Shown: positions 1 to 10,930 of the stretch, in pieces
Layout of the letters: each line of letters opens with the position of its first letter
Position numbering within the stretch: position 1 is the first letter of the stretch
Assembly: GCA_033032175.1 (NCBI GenBank)
Contig: CM065328.1
Span: 5,890,690 to 5,954,689, forward strand
Direction: 5' to 3'
DNA length: 64,000 nt
Origin: Saturnia japonica
Taxonomy: Eukaryota > Arthropoda > Insecta > Lepidoptera > Saturniidae
Position numbers and translations under genes: made by a program
Notes under the pieces: model-generated
Databases searched by the model: none
Told to the model about the DNA's origin: nothing
The model's input: only the letters and a program-made list of their open reading frames with translations

Positions 1-1096
1 GCAGCATGTCGAGATTATCAAATACATCAAATGGATGTAAAGGGTGCGTTTCTATATGGTGATATAAAAGAAAATGTATGTCTTAAACCACCAGAAGGAC
101 TAAAATTACCGGAGGGAAGAGTATTAAAGTTAACCAAATCATTATACGGGTTAAAGAAATCCCCAAAATATTGGTATGAAAAATTCAATAGCACAATTAC
201 CGAATATGGATTCAAAAGATCAGAAAACGATTATTGTTTATATAGCATGAATAATACATATTTATTAATCTATGTAGATGATATTTTAATAATTAATGAT
301 GATATAATAAAAATAAACAAAATTAAAGAATTTTTATCACAACGATTTAGAATGAAAGACATGGGACACGATGAATTATTGTACTTAGGAATATCAATTA
401 GTAGGCAGAAGAATAAGATTGTAATTAACCAAACAAAATATTTAAAAACGGTTCTTAAAAAATATCAGATGTTAGAATGTAAGGTTGTGTAACACCTATG
501 GATGTAAATTTTAAATTTGATGATACTGAACTAGATTTATCTTATGAGCAGAGGTGTAGATCACTAACTGGGTCATTGATGTATGCCGCTGTAGGGACTA
601 GACCAGATATATGTAATGCTGTATGTTATTTGAGTAGATATCAATCTAAACCTAACGAAGCTTTGTGGAAGGCATTAAAAAGAATTTTAAGATATGTAAA
701 AGAAACTCTACATTATGCATTAGTTTATTATAAAAATGATTGTAATGATATTATACCTTTGATAGGATATGCAGACTCTGACTGGGCTAGAGATAATGAT
801 AGAAAATCTACTAGCGGTTACTTATTTATGCTATTTAATAATGTCGTAATATGGAAATCTAGAAAACAAGCTACAGTAGCTTTAAGCACAACTGAAGCAG
901 AATTAATTTCGTTATGTGAATCAGTAGTAGAAGCTTGTTGGATTATAAAATTATTAAATGATTTAAATGTTGAGTGTTAAAAAGTAATAATGTATGAAGA
1001 TAATACCAGTACTATTACTCGGTCAATAACCCTGATCAAAAACGCCTTAAACATTTGGACATTAAGTATAATTTTGTAAAGCAAAAAATTGAGGAA

Positions 1097-1630
1097 GAGC
1101 TTGAAGGCGTCCTCTAGAGCGGCGGTAAACAGTTTCGGAGATATTACGTCTCCCTGTCTAACGCCTCTTCTCAAAGGAATTGCCTTCGTGCACTGCTCCT
1201 GTACTCGGACCGACATGGTGGCGTTGTTGTACAAGCACTTCAACACTTCGATATATCGATAGTCAATACGGCACCGCTGGAGAGACTGCAACACTGCCCA
1301 GGTTTCGACGGAATCAAAGGCTTTTTCGTAGTCCACGAACGCTAAGCATAAAGGCAGATTATACTCCTCAGTCTTCTGTATAATCTGCCGCAGCGTATAG
1401 ATGTGGTCTACGGTGCTAAAGCCTTTTCGGAAACCGGCTTGTTCGGGAGGCTGGAAGTCATCAAACTTGTGCTCGAGACGATTCATGATGACCCTCGAAA
1501 ACAGCTTATAAACATGGCTCATCAACGAGATGGGCCGATAGTTCTTCAATAAGGTTTTATCACCTTTCTTGAAGAATAGGACCACCACGCTGCCGCCCCA
1601 CGGTTCCGGCGTTTTACCCTTAGGGAACTT
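1097..1630 (-). pseudogene. RTE LINE reverse transcriptase, inverted 5' piece
   Basis: Minus-strand frame from about 1630 down to 1097. Motifs in order are TPEPWGGSVVVLFFKKGD, NYRPISL, AGFRKGFSTVDH, DYEKAFDSV (first catalytic Asp) and RRGVRQGDVISP. It then reads ALEDAFKL and runs straight into antisense Copia sequence at about 1097, marking the junction. The FADD motif that should follow is missing, so no active enzyme is encoded. This is the long-known RT-endonuclease type common in lepidopteran genomes; the endonuclease domain is not present here. Confidence 0.85.
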
Positions 1631-1639
1631 TTTAGGGAA

Positions 1640-2247
1640 CTCTTGTCTAGAAGTTGTTGAAGAATATGTCTACCTGGGACAAACAGTCCAGTTAGGTAGG
1701 TCCAACTTTGAAAAAGAGGTCAGTCGACGAATCCAACTCGGCTGGGTAGCGTTCGGGAAACTGCGCGACGTCTTCTCGTCCAAAATACCTCAGTGCCTCA
1801 AGACGAAAGTCTTTGACCAGTGTGTGTTGCCAGTGATGACATACGGCACAGAGACGTGGTCGCTCACTGTGGGCCTCATAAGAAAGCTCAAGGTCGCTCA
1901 GCGAGCTATGGAGAGGGCTATGCTTGGTGTTTCTCTACGAGATCGAATCAGAAATGAGGAGATCCGTAGACAAACTAAGGTAACCGACATAGCCAAAAGG
2001 ATTAGCAAGTTGAAGTGGCAGTGGGCGGGGCACATAGTTCGGAGAACTGACGGCCGTTGGGGCAGAAAGGTTCTCGAGTGGAGACCACGCACCGGAAAGC
2101 GCAGCATAGGACGGCCCCCCACTAGATGGAAAGATGACATAATAAAGCCGCTGGGAGCCGTTGGGTGCAGGCCGCACAAGATCGGTCGCTCTGGAGATCT
2201 ATGGGGGAGGCCTATGTTCAGCAGTGGACGTCCTGCGGCTGAAATGA
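1640..2247 (+). pseudogene. RTE LINE ORF, C-terminal piece in forward orientation
   Basis: Plus-strand frame reading EEYVYLGQTVQLG, then the C-terminal segment QRAMERAMLGVSLRDRIRN, KLKWQWAGHIVRR and GRPPTRWKDD. These come after the RT catalytic core in this family. The frame continues past the LINE end into the Copia tail only by chance, which makes one long chimeric frame (1569-2393) that should not be called a gene. The same LINE family recurs as a short remnant at 62227-62356. Confidence 0.85.
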
Positions 2248-2371
2248 TGATCATGATGATAATCAATGTTATATATGTGAATACTAAATACCAATTAGCA
2301 GATGTTCTGACAAAGCCTCTTAGTAAAATTCAATTTTCTCAGTTTATGTTTAGATTAGGTATGAGATGTGC

Positions 2372-2383
2372 ATTGAGGGAGAG
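2372..2383 (+). other. Polypurine tract of the Copia element
   Basis: The purine-rich run GAGGGAGAG lies directly before the TGTTGA start of the LTR, the place where plus-strand DNA synthesis is primed in LTR retrotransposons. Confidence 0.65.
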
Positions 2384-2545
2384 TGTTGAATAACAATGCG
2401 CATCTCCTTTATTATAAAATCTATGTCTATGAATTAAAAAGAAAATGTATATAGAGTTGCTAAGATACAAACATTAAAAAAAGAAATATGTTATAGAAGA
2501 AAAGTGATTTATTTAAAAATCGCCCCGTAATCCTCCTCCTCAACA
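2384..2545 (+). repeat. Copia 3' LTR (162 bp)
   Basis: It starts TGTTGA and ends TCAACA, a perfect 6-bp terminal inverted repeat of the TG..CA type. It follows a purine tract and the end of Pol. The length is short but within the range of insect Copia LTRs. The matching 5' LTR is outside the window, so age cannot be estimated. Confidence 0.8.
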
Positions 2546-5327
2546 ATTAGTACCTACTACAACGTAATCAAACCAACTAAAAGGAGTGGATTTAAAAAAA
2601 ATACAAAATTCAAAATAATCCCGGAACCATTACCCAATCTTAAATCAGTGATATTTGTCAAAAATTCATTCAATAAAAATAGTATGTAAATTGATAAATA
2701 AAATTTAAAAAAGTTTGAGTGTGAGTTAACACAAAATAGAAGTGAAACCTCTCTCTTTATATATATTTCGAGTACAATAACAATAGACGAAGGATAGCGA
2801 AACTATATAGAAAAGCATTCCAACTCATTCTCTCACAGCCTAAAACCTATATATACATTTATAGCTATCTCTTTTTCGTTACACATTTTTGTTTCATAAA
2901 ATCTAATTCACACCATCCCAAAAGAAGTTTCATTACAATATATACATTTTTTGTTGTAGCATTTCGTAAATAAATCGTGACGTAACGTCACTGTGACATT
3001 TGTCGCTTTCGTTTAATCGGCTTGGTCATATTGTAGATATTTGCAATCATTTTTAGTATACAATTTAGTATAGAATTTTCAAAGTATAATTATTTGTTTA
3101 TTGCACTGGCCGGCTGCTGTCACGGCCTGCTCGCTTCATTATCTCGGCTCGTGCATTAAGATCATAGTTCAAACATAAACTAACCACAAACATAAATTGA
3201 TACCAGTGGTTAAGCTAGACATCTACCGGGATAAAAAGTATCCCATGTGTTAATCCAGGTCATAGGCTACTTCTGAGCCAAATTTCATCCAAATCCGTTC
3301 TGCCGTTTTTACGTGACTGAGTAACAAACATACAAATATACAAACTTTCACATGTATTATATTATTAAGTAAGATTTGTCTCTTATTTACTAGTATAATA
3401 AAATGTAGTTAAATCGAACAGCATCATGACAAGCATGTGAACGCTGGAATGAACTGCTTAATGAATATGCAAAGTAAACTCTCCGCATGTGAGGCGCTGT
3501 ATGTACAAACCGCATAACACCGCCGGGTTTATTGTCACACCGTATCCATAATATAGAACCACAAGATTAATAAAATTTCTTATAGCCAATAAAACTCGAC
3601 AAACATATTTTTAAAAGATTTTTAAATATAATTAAAAAGTTATTAAATGTTATTAAAACATTCACTTCGTTTGCAATGAAGATAAACTTAAATATGTCAC
3701 TTATTGACCTATATCGAATATAAACTGTATACAGTATAGATGTTTAACATTAATATTGTTACGTCAAATTATAGTGGTTTATAATGAACACAGATATTCA
3801 TAATTTAATATACATATTAGCAATTCATTTGTCTTTTCAATAAATAAAAGATTTGTATTGTCAGCGTTTAACTACGATTAAAAAAAATTACTATAATGAA
3901 AAAAAGTGAATTATAACTTTTATATGCTGTAATTGTAAATTGTAATCTTTACTAGATTAGCTGTATAGATAAATTTTATTTCATTGAATTATGCAAACAA
4001 GTCTCTGCTGAAACTCCTAAAATACTTATTCGTGGTTTACGATGATTTGCCTCATATATTATGTATTACTGGTTAATTATACTAATTAACATCTCGTTCT
4101 ACTTCTAAAGCCGTATTAACTCGGGACAATATTAAATCGAATCCGTAATTAACAACGAATATGATAGAAATAGGCAAAAAATAACTTATAATGTACATCT
4201 ATACGAAATGTTACGCAACGGTGTAAGACTAAGCTGGGCATTACAACGCCCCAGCTTTCATCCGATGTAGGTTAAAAGCGAGTTGCATTAAGGTGGCTCT
4301 ACACAGCGATACCGTCTGTAATGTGCTCGCGATACACCGAAACCTTCGTAATATGAGCACGTTGAGTACGACTTACTGCGGTAAGCACCTAAATATCTTC
4401 ACATTTACTATTTCATTCTGAAGATTTCTCTTAATATATAGCTACATTTTTGTAATCTTAATCTTTATTTAATGCCCTAATAGACCGTATATACTCCCTT
4501 TTAATTCTTCTTTTACGAGCTCCTTCAGTACATTTTTTTTAATTCTCCATGACGTATATTTTTAAACGAACTGTGCGCTACTTTTTCACTTGCGTTAAAT
4601 ATGTTAAACCAACTTTCCAGCACGTTGCCGACGCAGTCCTGTAATCTATCTTTGTTCTCACTTTCAGTGCTTGCCAAATAGCTTGACGTTCATGGTAACT
4701 GCTTCGCTCCTTAGGACTTTAGCGTGAAGTTATAAAGTCTATAACTTTTCTAAATAAATAAGCTTTAAAATACAAAACAAAATTTTCTTCAAATCTGTCT
4801 GGTAGTTCCAGAGATTAGCGCGATTAAACTGTATACAGTCATCATTTTCAGTAGATATATAGAAAAAGTATTGACTACAAATCTTAAATATAAAACAAAT
4901 ACAATTATGTAAATAAAATTGAATGCTACTAAATTAATATGTTTCTGATTTATGAAATTAGTAAAGAAAATTGTTCCTGTTGTAAAAAAAATTAATATAA
5001 AAATCATGTTACCTACTTGTTTTCTTTCATTTTCGACCTTAATAAAAAAGACTTATGAAAGTCATACTCTACAGTGCGGAATGCAGAACTCCATTGAGAA
5101 GAACTTTCAGTTTTAAAATTCAATCATATTTTTGTGATAGATATCCTATGCCTCCTGAAATACTCCCTATTATTTTCATTCGACACATAAAATTTTTGTG
5201 TTACAGTGTCTGTGATCGCACTCCTCCGAAACGTCAGGACTGGTTTTTTATGATTTTTTAAATGCATATTTCGTAGGTATGAAAATAGATCGTAAAGTAC
5301 ATTTCATATCGCTAGTTGATTAGGGTG
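2546..5327. other. AT-rich noncoding stretch with one repeat tail
   Basis: No credible gene. The only structured part I recognise is 3185-3370, a copy of the widespread tail containing AAATTTCATCCAAATCCG and ending near TATTATTAAGTAAGA. A 4.2-4.4 kb patch is somewhat richer in CpG and has a short hairpin (CTGGGCATTACAACGCCCCAG at 4233-4253, imperfect), but no open frame. The 72-residue minus frame at 4789-5007 is hydrophobic AT-rich noise. Confidence 0.5.
3185..3370 (+). repeat. Dispersed retroelement-like tail
   Basis: Shares the block around AAATTTCATCCAAATC, the following GCCGTTTTTACGTGACTGAG and AACAAACATACAAA runs with copies at 49600-49715 and 49990-50095. The set looks like 3' tails of one or more short interspersed families; the parent element is not identifiable here. 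Confidence 0.5.
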
Positions 5328-5690
5328 TCCCGTTCAGATTTTTTTTCTCTTTTACGGGTGAAATCGTGTGGCACAGCTAGTTAAATTATAAATTTATATG
5401 CATATAAGTCCTAGTGATTTGTTTGTTATCTACTATCAGTCCGAAAATGGATTCAGAAAGGAGAATAGTGAGGGCTTGTTTATGACTATTTTATATCGAT
5501 GATAAACGAAGCAATTTGTAAGCGTTGATTCGAATGTACGGACTGCCGTCGAGATATATGAGGGATTTGTGTGGCCCATATCATGAGAGGTCGTTAGTTT
5601 TTTTCTATGGCATTTCTAATTCCCGCCTGGCTAGCTATCACCCTCAAGTTTAAAAACTATCGTCAAACACCTATAGGTGTTGTTAAATAA
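5328..5690 (+). repeat. Two dispersed-repeat fragments
   Basis: 5350-5388 holds the tail ACGGGTGAAATCGTGTGGCA, shared with 25640-25670, 33065-33100 and 42265-42295. 5620-5690 holds a fragment of the tRNA-SINE-associated family (CCTGGCTAGCTATCACCCTC), also present at 47750-47765 on the other strand and at 33810-33830. The sequence between shows nothing I can name. Confidence 0.5.
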
Positions 5691-6575
5691 ATCACAATTA
5701 CTCACCGGTTTTGATGAGGTCAGATTCCACCAGATACACAGTTTTTTTTGTTAATTTTATATCGGCAACGATGTTCGTGCTGGTGCGCGCGTGAGAGAAG
5801 GAATTGTGATAGGAAAGGGTCTGGTGGTGAAAGGGGCACCAAAAACGTTGGCAACTGCAATTATCCAATCAAAATGGCCCTTTCTTGGAACGTACGTTTC
5901 GTTCCGTTTTATACAGACTTTGACTGTACAGGTGTGTCGTGGCAGATGCACTTGGTAACCATTCCCCCACCAGGCTTAGCATGTAGCCATCTTGGGCTAT
6001 ATCGCATTAAGCTACCTATAATCAACCTAAAATAAGACTGCAGTTCTGAGATCAGTCATAATATGTTGTTACTTATTGGACGTAGAATAGACACCTCTTG
6101 CCAACTACTCTATTCGAACCGTAACACAATAGATGTCGCTTTGGTGCAGAAACAGATATGGTCGTGGGGATATGTTACTACACAAAAGTTAGTATTTTAT
6201 TTCACAATTACAAGGAAAATTTACAGCTAAAAATAAAAAATTAAATAATGTAAAGGTAATTCTGAAGGCCATTTCAAAGTTTTCACAAATAGACAGTAAA
6301 AATAGTTGAAGAGTTAGATCGATTTAAGGTCACAATAAGAAAGACTATCGAATTAAATAAATAACGAAGATCTCAGTTTATTATTAAATTCAGAAGCGGT
6401 AGTATTAAGCATCTTACCCATTACGTGAATAATAATGATGTCTTGAAGTGACTCCCTCTATGTACATCTACTGAAGTCATATAATTATTAACCGTAAACA
6501 TTATTTACACAGTAAAAATAATAGTCGACACTAATATTATAAAGAGGTAAAGTTTGTAAGTTTGTTAGTTTGGAT
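5691..6575. other. Unassigned noncoding stretch
   Basis: Overlapping open frames exist on both strands at 5748-6035 and 5757-5951, but neither has a recognisable domain, start context or splice signal. 5780-6010 is less AT-rich than its surroundings and may be a repeat I do not know. I see no gene. Confidence 0.4.
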
Positions 6576-7870
6576 TATTATTATTATTATATTTGGTAAG
6601 ACACACTAGCAGCTAATTAGCTGATGCGTGCGTATCTAATAGCTTGGAGATATCTTCCTTGTCCAATCTGCTCTTAAAGGAGGTTATGGTAGGAGCCATC
6701 ACAACTTTTTCTGGAAGTTTGTTCCATGCTGTGACCACTCTGTTAGGCAAGAACTGCTTCATTGGGTTTCTTTTTGCTGGGAATTCCCAAAGTTTCAAGG
6801 GATGACCTCGTAAGTGTTTATTTTCATTTGACTTAAACATATCTTTAAGGCTGGGCACATCGTAATAATTAGTGAGGATTTTATAAGTTTCGATTAACCT
6901 GCCCCTTTGTCTACGGTGTTCTAGTGTGGTAAGGCCAAGGTTTATGAGGCGCTGTTCATAGGGTAAGTTACGCATTGCATACACCATCTTAGTAGCCCTT
7001 CTCTGTACATTTTCAATGAGCTTAATGTCTTTTTTGAAGTAGGGATCCCAGATAATATAAGCATGTTCAAGAAGTGGTCTAATATAGGTCTTGTATAACT
7101 TTATAAAAGTTTTAGCTGTTAGGAATTTAAATGCCTTGCGAATGATATAAAGGATCGAATTAGTTTTCTTCACAACCCCAAGCACATGAGTTCCCCATTT
7201 AAGTTCTTTGGATACTGTAACTCCCAAGTCCCTTTGTGTTTCAACTGCGGTTAATTGTTCACCACCAAGATAGTATATCTGACAAGGATTATTACTGCCA
7301 ATGTGTAGCACGGAGCACTTATTCACATTTAAAGTTAGAAGCCAGTCATGAGTCCACTTAAAAATCGCATTAAGGTCATTCTGTATAGCTCGCCAGTTGC
7401 TTCGAGGGTTAGCAAAAAATTTGGTATCATCAGCAAAAAGCGAAAAAGGTAGTTGCAGAGTACTTTTCAAGTCTGAGAGGAACAAGATAAAGAGCAATGG
7501 ACCAAGCACCGAACCTTGAGGAACGCCACTGAGGACACTTCGCGGATCGGACAAGACTTCGCCAATGCGCACCCGAAACGTTCTACCAGAAAGGAAGTCG
7601 CATATCCAGGCTAAAATGCTTCCACGTATGCCAAGGTGTTCCAATTTGTGTATGAGGCGTTTCAGAGGAACACGGTCAAATGCCTTCTCGTAATCCAAGT
7701 AAATGATATCTGTTGGCTGTCCATTACTATGGTTCCGTGTCCACTCGTTTAAGCAATTTAGTAAATTGGTTGTAACAGATCGTTTTGGGATGAAACCATG
7801 CTGCTCATCCAGGGTAATCTTTTCATGTATTAGAAATTCTCTTATGTGGCAAGCTATCATCATCTATGGA
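6576..7870 (-). mobile_element. 5'-truncated CR1/L2-like LINE
   Basis: The copy holds the C-terminal two thirds of a LINE ORF, a short 3' UTR and an (ATT)n microsatellite tail at 6577-6592. The 5' end is cut within the RT fingers near 7866, the usual outcome of incomplete reverse transcription. The 3' microsatellite tail and motif order fit the CR1/L2 group; the assignment to clade is from recognition only. Confidence 0.8.
6613..7863 (-). CDS. LINE reverse transcriptase, N-terminally truncated (416 aa)
   Basis: An uninterrupted frame encodes RT from the fingers onward. Motifs: QHGFIPKRSVTTNLL (residues 21-35), DYEKAFD (57-63, first catalytic Asp), GVPQGSVLGP (113-122), and FADD (143-146, catalytic pair). 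The thumb and C-terminal region follow, with ENVQRRATKMV near residue 287. Full members run to about 900 residues or more with an N-terminal endonuclease, absent here. The ATG used is only the first Met after an in-frame stop and is not a natural start. The lack of any stop or shift over 1.25 kb suggests a fairly recent insertion, but without endonuclease and promoter it cannot move itself. Confidence 0.85.
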   Translation of the reverse strand: MMIACHIREFLIHEKITLDEQHGFIPKRSVTTNLLNCLNEWTRNHSNGQPTDIIYLDYEKAFDRVPLKRLIHKLEHLGIRGSILAWICDFLSGRTFRVRIGEVLSDPRSVLSGVPQGSVLGPLLFILFLSDLKSTLQLPFSLFADDTKFFANPRSNWRAIQNDLNAIFKWTHDWLLTLNVNKCSVLHIGSNNPCQIYYLGGEQLTAVETQRDLGVTVSKELKWGTHVLGVVKKTNSILYIIRKAFKFLTAKTFIKLYKTYIRPLLEHAYIIWDPYFKKDIKLIENVQRRATKMVYAMRNLPYEQRLINLGLTTLEHRRQRGRLIETYKILTNYYDVPSLKDMFKSNENKHLRGHPLKLWEFPAKRNPMKQFLPNRVVTAWNKLPEKVVMAPTITSFKSRLDKEDISKLLDTHASAN

Positions 7871-8018
7871 TCATCTAGGAAGGAGATGATAATCTTTGAA
7901 ACTATAAATCCCATTTCAAAAATCCTTTCACTAATGAAAAACTATGTCCTCCGTGATAGTTATAGGCTATGTATTACTTTTATGAAATTTTATTGGAATT
8001 AATCTTAGGGTTCATTTA

Positions 8019-8200
8019 GTTGGCTTCATACAAAACTTATTAAGTAATAATGACTTCCGTTATCAATTGATGTATCCGGTTCAAATTATATTGTAGTGGA
8101 AATTGTTTCGGGACGCCATCTGTGCATAGTTTTGCTAAAAATAAATTTTAATATAAAGCATTGGTTGAATCATGTGAAAAACACTGTGGCACAACGAATA
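8019..8200 (+). repeat. Dispersed repeat F, copy 1
   Basis: About 165-180 bp aligned with 26425-26610: both share TTGGCTTCATA, AAAACTTATTAA, GACTTCCGTTATCA, TCTGTGCATAGTTTTG and TTTTAATATAAAGCATTG in the same order. Family not recognised; no coding frame. Confidence 0.65.
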
Positions 8201-8675
8201 AATACTTAGCATGCGGTTTTATGCTTCCTACAGTTTTTAAACCAAGTCGATAAAGATATGCCGTTTGGGAAGTATAGCAGGGTGCGCCGACCAAACCATT
8301 CGAAATACATGAACAAAATGTAGTACAGTATTGTTTTAAGAAAAATTATGTACAAAAAAGTCCGCGAAATTATATACGTAAATACTATAGAAATTCTAAA
8401 AATAAACAAATTTTTTAATAAATAATATTTATGTCTTCTGATGACCACGTATAAACCTACTTTTTTACATGTTATATTAAATAAAGGTTTGCTAAAAATA
8501 TATTTCGTGTAATGTATAAGTTGTTAGATATCTTGAGGCTTAGTTAACGCGTACGAAACCAGGTGCGGTTGCTAGTCATTTATTAACATAGTCAAATCTC
8601 ACAATTGTCATCTGAGAGAATAAATTAAATAAAGTATTTCTGATATTTGACACATATTTCTACTATTCATTTTGG

Positions 8676-8885
8676 ACAGGCCTTATGGCACAGTGGTAGT
8701 AAGCCCTACCTACTATTGAGCTGAGAGTTCGCGAGTTCGTTCTCCGCATACGACTGATAATATGTGAAGGGCAGAATTGTCATTTGAATGTCTGGGAGTT
8801 ATTTATCCATAGATGTATGTATATCAGCTGTTTAGCAACTAAGCAATAGTTTGAAATTAATTAGCCGTGTGAAAATTTTATACAC
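8676..8885 (+). repeat. tRNA-derived SINE, family 1 copy 1
   Basis: The head has a pol III A-box-like TGGCACAGTGGTAG at 8687-8700 and a B-box-like GAGTTCGTTCT about 50 bp on. The segment CAGTGGTAGTAAGCCCTAC is shared with 51881-51899. Such heads come from tRNAs; the A and B boxes act as an internal pol III promoter in active copies. This copy is diverged. Confidence 0.6.
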
Positions 8886-9011
8886 ACAAAAGTATCTTTA
8901 ATAAATATCTAATACTATTTTTATATAGAATATTTTAAATAATATTTTAAAATTATAATTGATAGAATTATATGTAAAAAATAAAATGAACAGAAATAGT
9001 AAATAATAATA

Positions 9012-9522
9012 ATGAATCTATACAATTAATAAAATTGAAGTGTCTGTTTGTAATATCATAATAATAGATTTTTACTAAATGTATATGAAAATACTATACG
9101 ACACCTATAACAAAAAACTCATTTTATTAATTTTTGTCTGTCTGTCTGTCTGTTTGTTCCGGGTAATCTCCGAAACGGTTAGACCGATTTTGACGAAACT
9201 TTCACTGATATATAGCTAATGTTATAGGAAGTAACTTAGACTACTTTTATTTTAGAAAACAAATTAGGGTTTCGCACAAATAAAAAAAACTTGGACATGG
9301 TGAATCTATTCGGGCGCTTAAATGGCTTACGCTCATTAAACCATAAGAGATATGGCAAATTAGTGTATTACACAATTGTAGGCATTAAAAAGGACTACAT
9401 ACAAAAAAGTTAGCGAGAGTATACGTAAGCATTTTTGTCTCTAAAATAGCCGAGAGCGGGGGAGCAAGATTCGCGCGAGCATTCTGTAGTCCACGTGAGC
9501 GAAGTTGCGGGCACGACTAGTT
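9012..9522 (-). repeat. Dispersed repeat A, long copy
   Basis: Read on the minus strand it starts ACTAGTCGTGCCCGC, passes TTCGCTCACGTGGACTACAG, CCCCGCTC, then GAAACGGTTAGACC in antisense around 9170-9185, a CAGACAGA microsatellite, and ends TTTTATTAATTGTATAGAT. Copies at 22580-22996 and 26912-27306 share this layout, and 35241-35336 has its 5' part. It has no coding frame and behaves as a short non-autonomous element, of a type very common in moths and butterflies. Parent family not known to me. Confidence 0.65.
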
Positions 9523-10590
9523 TATTAATATACGTTAAAATATACGCAAGAGCCTATAAACCAAGCATTCTTTGTATACATAATATATTGATTTTATTCA
9601 GGGAATGAAATGTAACGACAAACCCAGATCTGTGAACCAATCTAAAAAATCGCTTCATCGTATGACATGTATGTAATCCTTGCGAAATGAATGTATGTAG
9701 AGATAGCACACTAGAGAGCGACCGAGAACTGGTTTTACGTGATTCGTTCTTATAAATTGCTGAAATAAATGGCGTTACGTGTGCAGAAATCACTAGTGGA
9801 CTTTATTACTTTATATAAATAGTATAAAATTAGCTTAGGCCTTTTTATATCTCTTATTTAACTAAGATATTGGTATCCATTTTCTTTTTTGAGATTCCAT
9901 AACTTGAGGGTATTTAAATATCAGCATACGCTTAAAAGGAACAATGTGTGTTATATTGAAACTATAAAAAAAAAAAAAATTAAGCATGCAGCACCGTACA
10001 CGTGATAGAAGGAAACTTCTTAAAAAGGAAGACGCAGATACCCTAAACTCTGTATTAGATTGTGTCTTTCTACTACCCTCTACGTCGTATCTATCGGACG
10101 TTACGTGTTCTTGAAATTTCACACTCAATTCTCGTCCAATTATCGAAACGCCACCTAAGATGAACCTACGATTTGGAGAAGATTGCACGAAACCGCTGAA
10201 TGTGATCATAAAAGGACCAGTCATTGTGGAATTTTTTGGGGAGGTCTAAGTTCACTATCGTCTCCCGAGTGAATGGATGGATAAAGTAAGGTAACAAATG
10301 CCATAATAAAGATTTAGAATTTAGATACACGTTCTTCATCAAAATTTAATTATTCAAAAATCATTTTAAACTTTATGCTCCACTCTATTGAGACTATATT
10401 ATCCACGTTGTCGCTAAACACCAATAGATTTGATCCGGCACCTGCACTTAAGACCTAGTCTTCCAAATGCCTTAGCGTGCTACCATCTTTATCAGGTGAG
10501 ATTGTGACCACAGCGTTAAAACCTATAACGATTAAAAAAAATTTAATATTAATGTTTTCGATACAAAAATGATAAATAAAAACTTTTTCA
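9523..10590. other. Unassigned stretch with chance frames
   Basis: Minus frames at 9554-9793 and 9862-10224 are open for 79 and 120 residues. Neither shows a domain, a signal peptide or splice sites, and the sequence around 10080-10200 is repeat-like (the motif GGGGAGGTCTAAGTTCA recurs in similar form at 33264-33281). I treat this as decayed mobile DNA, not genes. Confidence 0.4.
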
Positions 10591-10596
10591 TTAGGA

Positions 10597-10705
10597 ACGC
10601 CATCTATTGACGCTAATAAAAAATATATTCAAGCTGCCATCTATTAAAATCTGTTCAACTATTATTTCAGCTGTTATATAGAGTACATTCTATATTGTGC
10701 GTAAT
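10597..10705 (+). repeat. Dispersed repeat J, copy 1
   Basis: Shares the order of short blocks (GACGCTAATAAAAAATATATT, CTATTAAAATCTGTT, AGCTGTTATA) with 62031-62125 on the plus strand and with 51707-51800 on the minus strand (GTTAGATTG and ATATATTTAAGGCG blocks). Copies are old and diverged. No family name can be given. Confidence 0.4.
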
Positions 10706-10789
10706 ATTCGCACGGGCCAACTAGTTTTATTTATTTGATTGTTATGAAAGCCTTTACTTTGATACTTTAACATTTTTATAGTTGCTTGG

Positions 10790-10930
10790 CAATTTCACGA
10801 TACTGTCCCCGATGGTAAGCGCAGTACAATCCAAATACAACGGCGAACACCGTGAGATTAAAATACATCACAGATCACCACTGCTTGCCAGCCTGAATAA
10901 ATATATCTTCACGTTACGCTAGTAGGGTTC
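10790..10930 (+). repeat. Dispersed repeat E, copy 1
   Basis: Contains GATGGTAAGCGCAGTACAATCCA, with the related texts GATGGTATGCACAGTACAAT at 52831-52850 and GATGGTAAACACAGTGCCAT at 56478-56497. All three lie in the same orientation. These resemble SINE or LINE tails frequent in Lepidoptera; no coding content. Confidence 0.5.

Larger units (their letters stand above)
1097..2262. mobile_element. RTE-type LINE with 5' inversion (twin-primed) inside the Copia element
   Basis: One LINE is present in two opposed pieces. The 5' piece (about 1097-1630) reads on the minus strand and carries the RT fingers and palm; the 3' piece (about 1640-2262) reads on the plus strand and carries the C-terminal region and the 3' end with a GATGATCATGATGATAA tail typical of RTE elements. 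The pieces meet back to back near 1625-1645, where the 8-mer TAGGGAAC is repeated. The protein segment between them, including the FADD catalytic box, is absent. This is the structure expected from twin priming. No clear target-site duplication is visible. Confidence 0.85.
1..2393 (+). pseudogene. Copia Pol fragment: reverse transcriptase and RNase H
   Basis: The frame is open from the edge and reads into HQMDVKGAFLYG, a typical Copia RT start of palm motif. The catalytic box YVDD is at 271-282. The frame breaks at 480-489, where LECK should run on to a CxTPMD motif found in another frame; a 1-base gain or 2-base loss explains it. RNase H follows, with DSDWARDNDRKSTSGYLF and the STTEAE motif at about 770-905. 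After a second frame break near 1000-1030, the motif KHLDIKYNFV is readable up to 1095. The Pol tail resumes at about 2265 with QLADVLTKPL and stops at 2391-2393, inside the LTR. Polymerisation and RNA removal during reverse transcription were its roles; it cannot make a working protein now. Confidence 0.9.
1..2545 (+). mobile_element. 3' portion of a Copia-type LTR retrotransposon, interrupted by a LINE
   Basis: The left window edge cuts the element inside its reverse transcriptase. Going right it has RT, RNase H, a purine-rich tract (2372-2383) and a 3' LTR (2384-2545). A separate LINE is inserted at about 1097-2262, splitting the Pol tail. RNase H lies downstream of RT and the LTR directly follows it, the usual Copia order in which integrase precedes RT. 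The copy is dead: the reading frame shifts near 485, shifts again around 1000-1030, and is split by the insertion. The 5' LTR, gag, protease and integrase lie outside the window if they survive, so the target-site duplication cannot be checked. Confidence 0.9.

Noticed and set aside
4789..5007. 72-residue hydrophobic minus-strand frame
   Set aside because: AT-rich sequence gives runs of Phe, Ile, Tyr and Leu by chance; no start context, splice site or partner.
5748..6035. Overlapping frames on both strands
   Set aside because: Both strands open at once is a sign of composition, and neither product has a recognisable domain.
9862..10224. 120-residue minus-strand frame
   Set aside because: Long for noise, but it has no domain, no signal peptide, no splice sites, and includes a poly-A derived Phe run; repeat-like surroundings.
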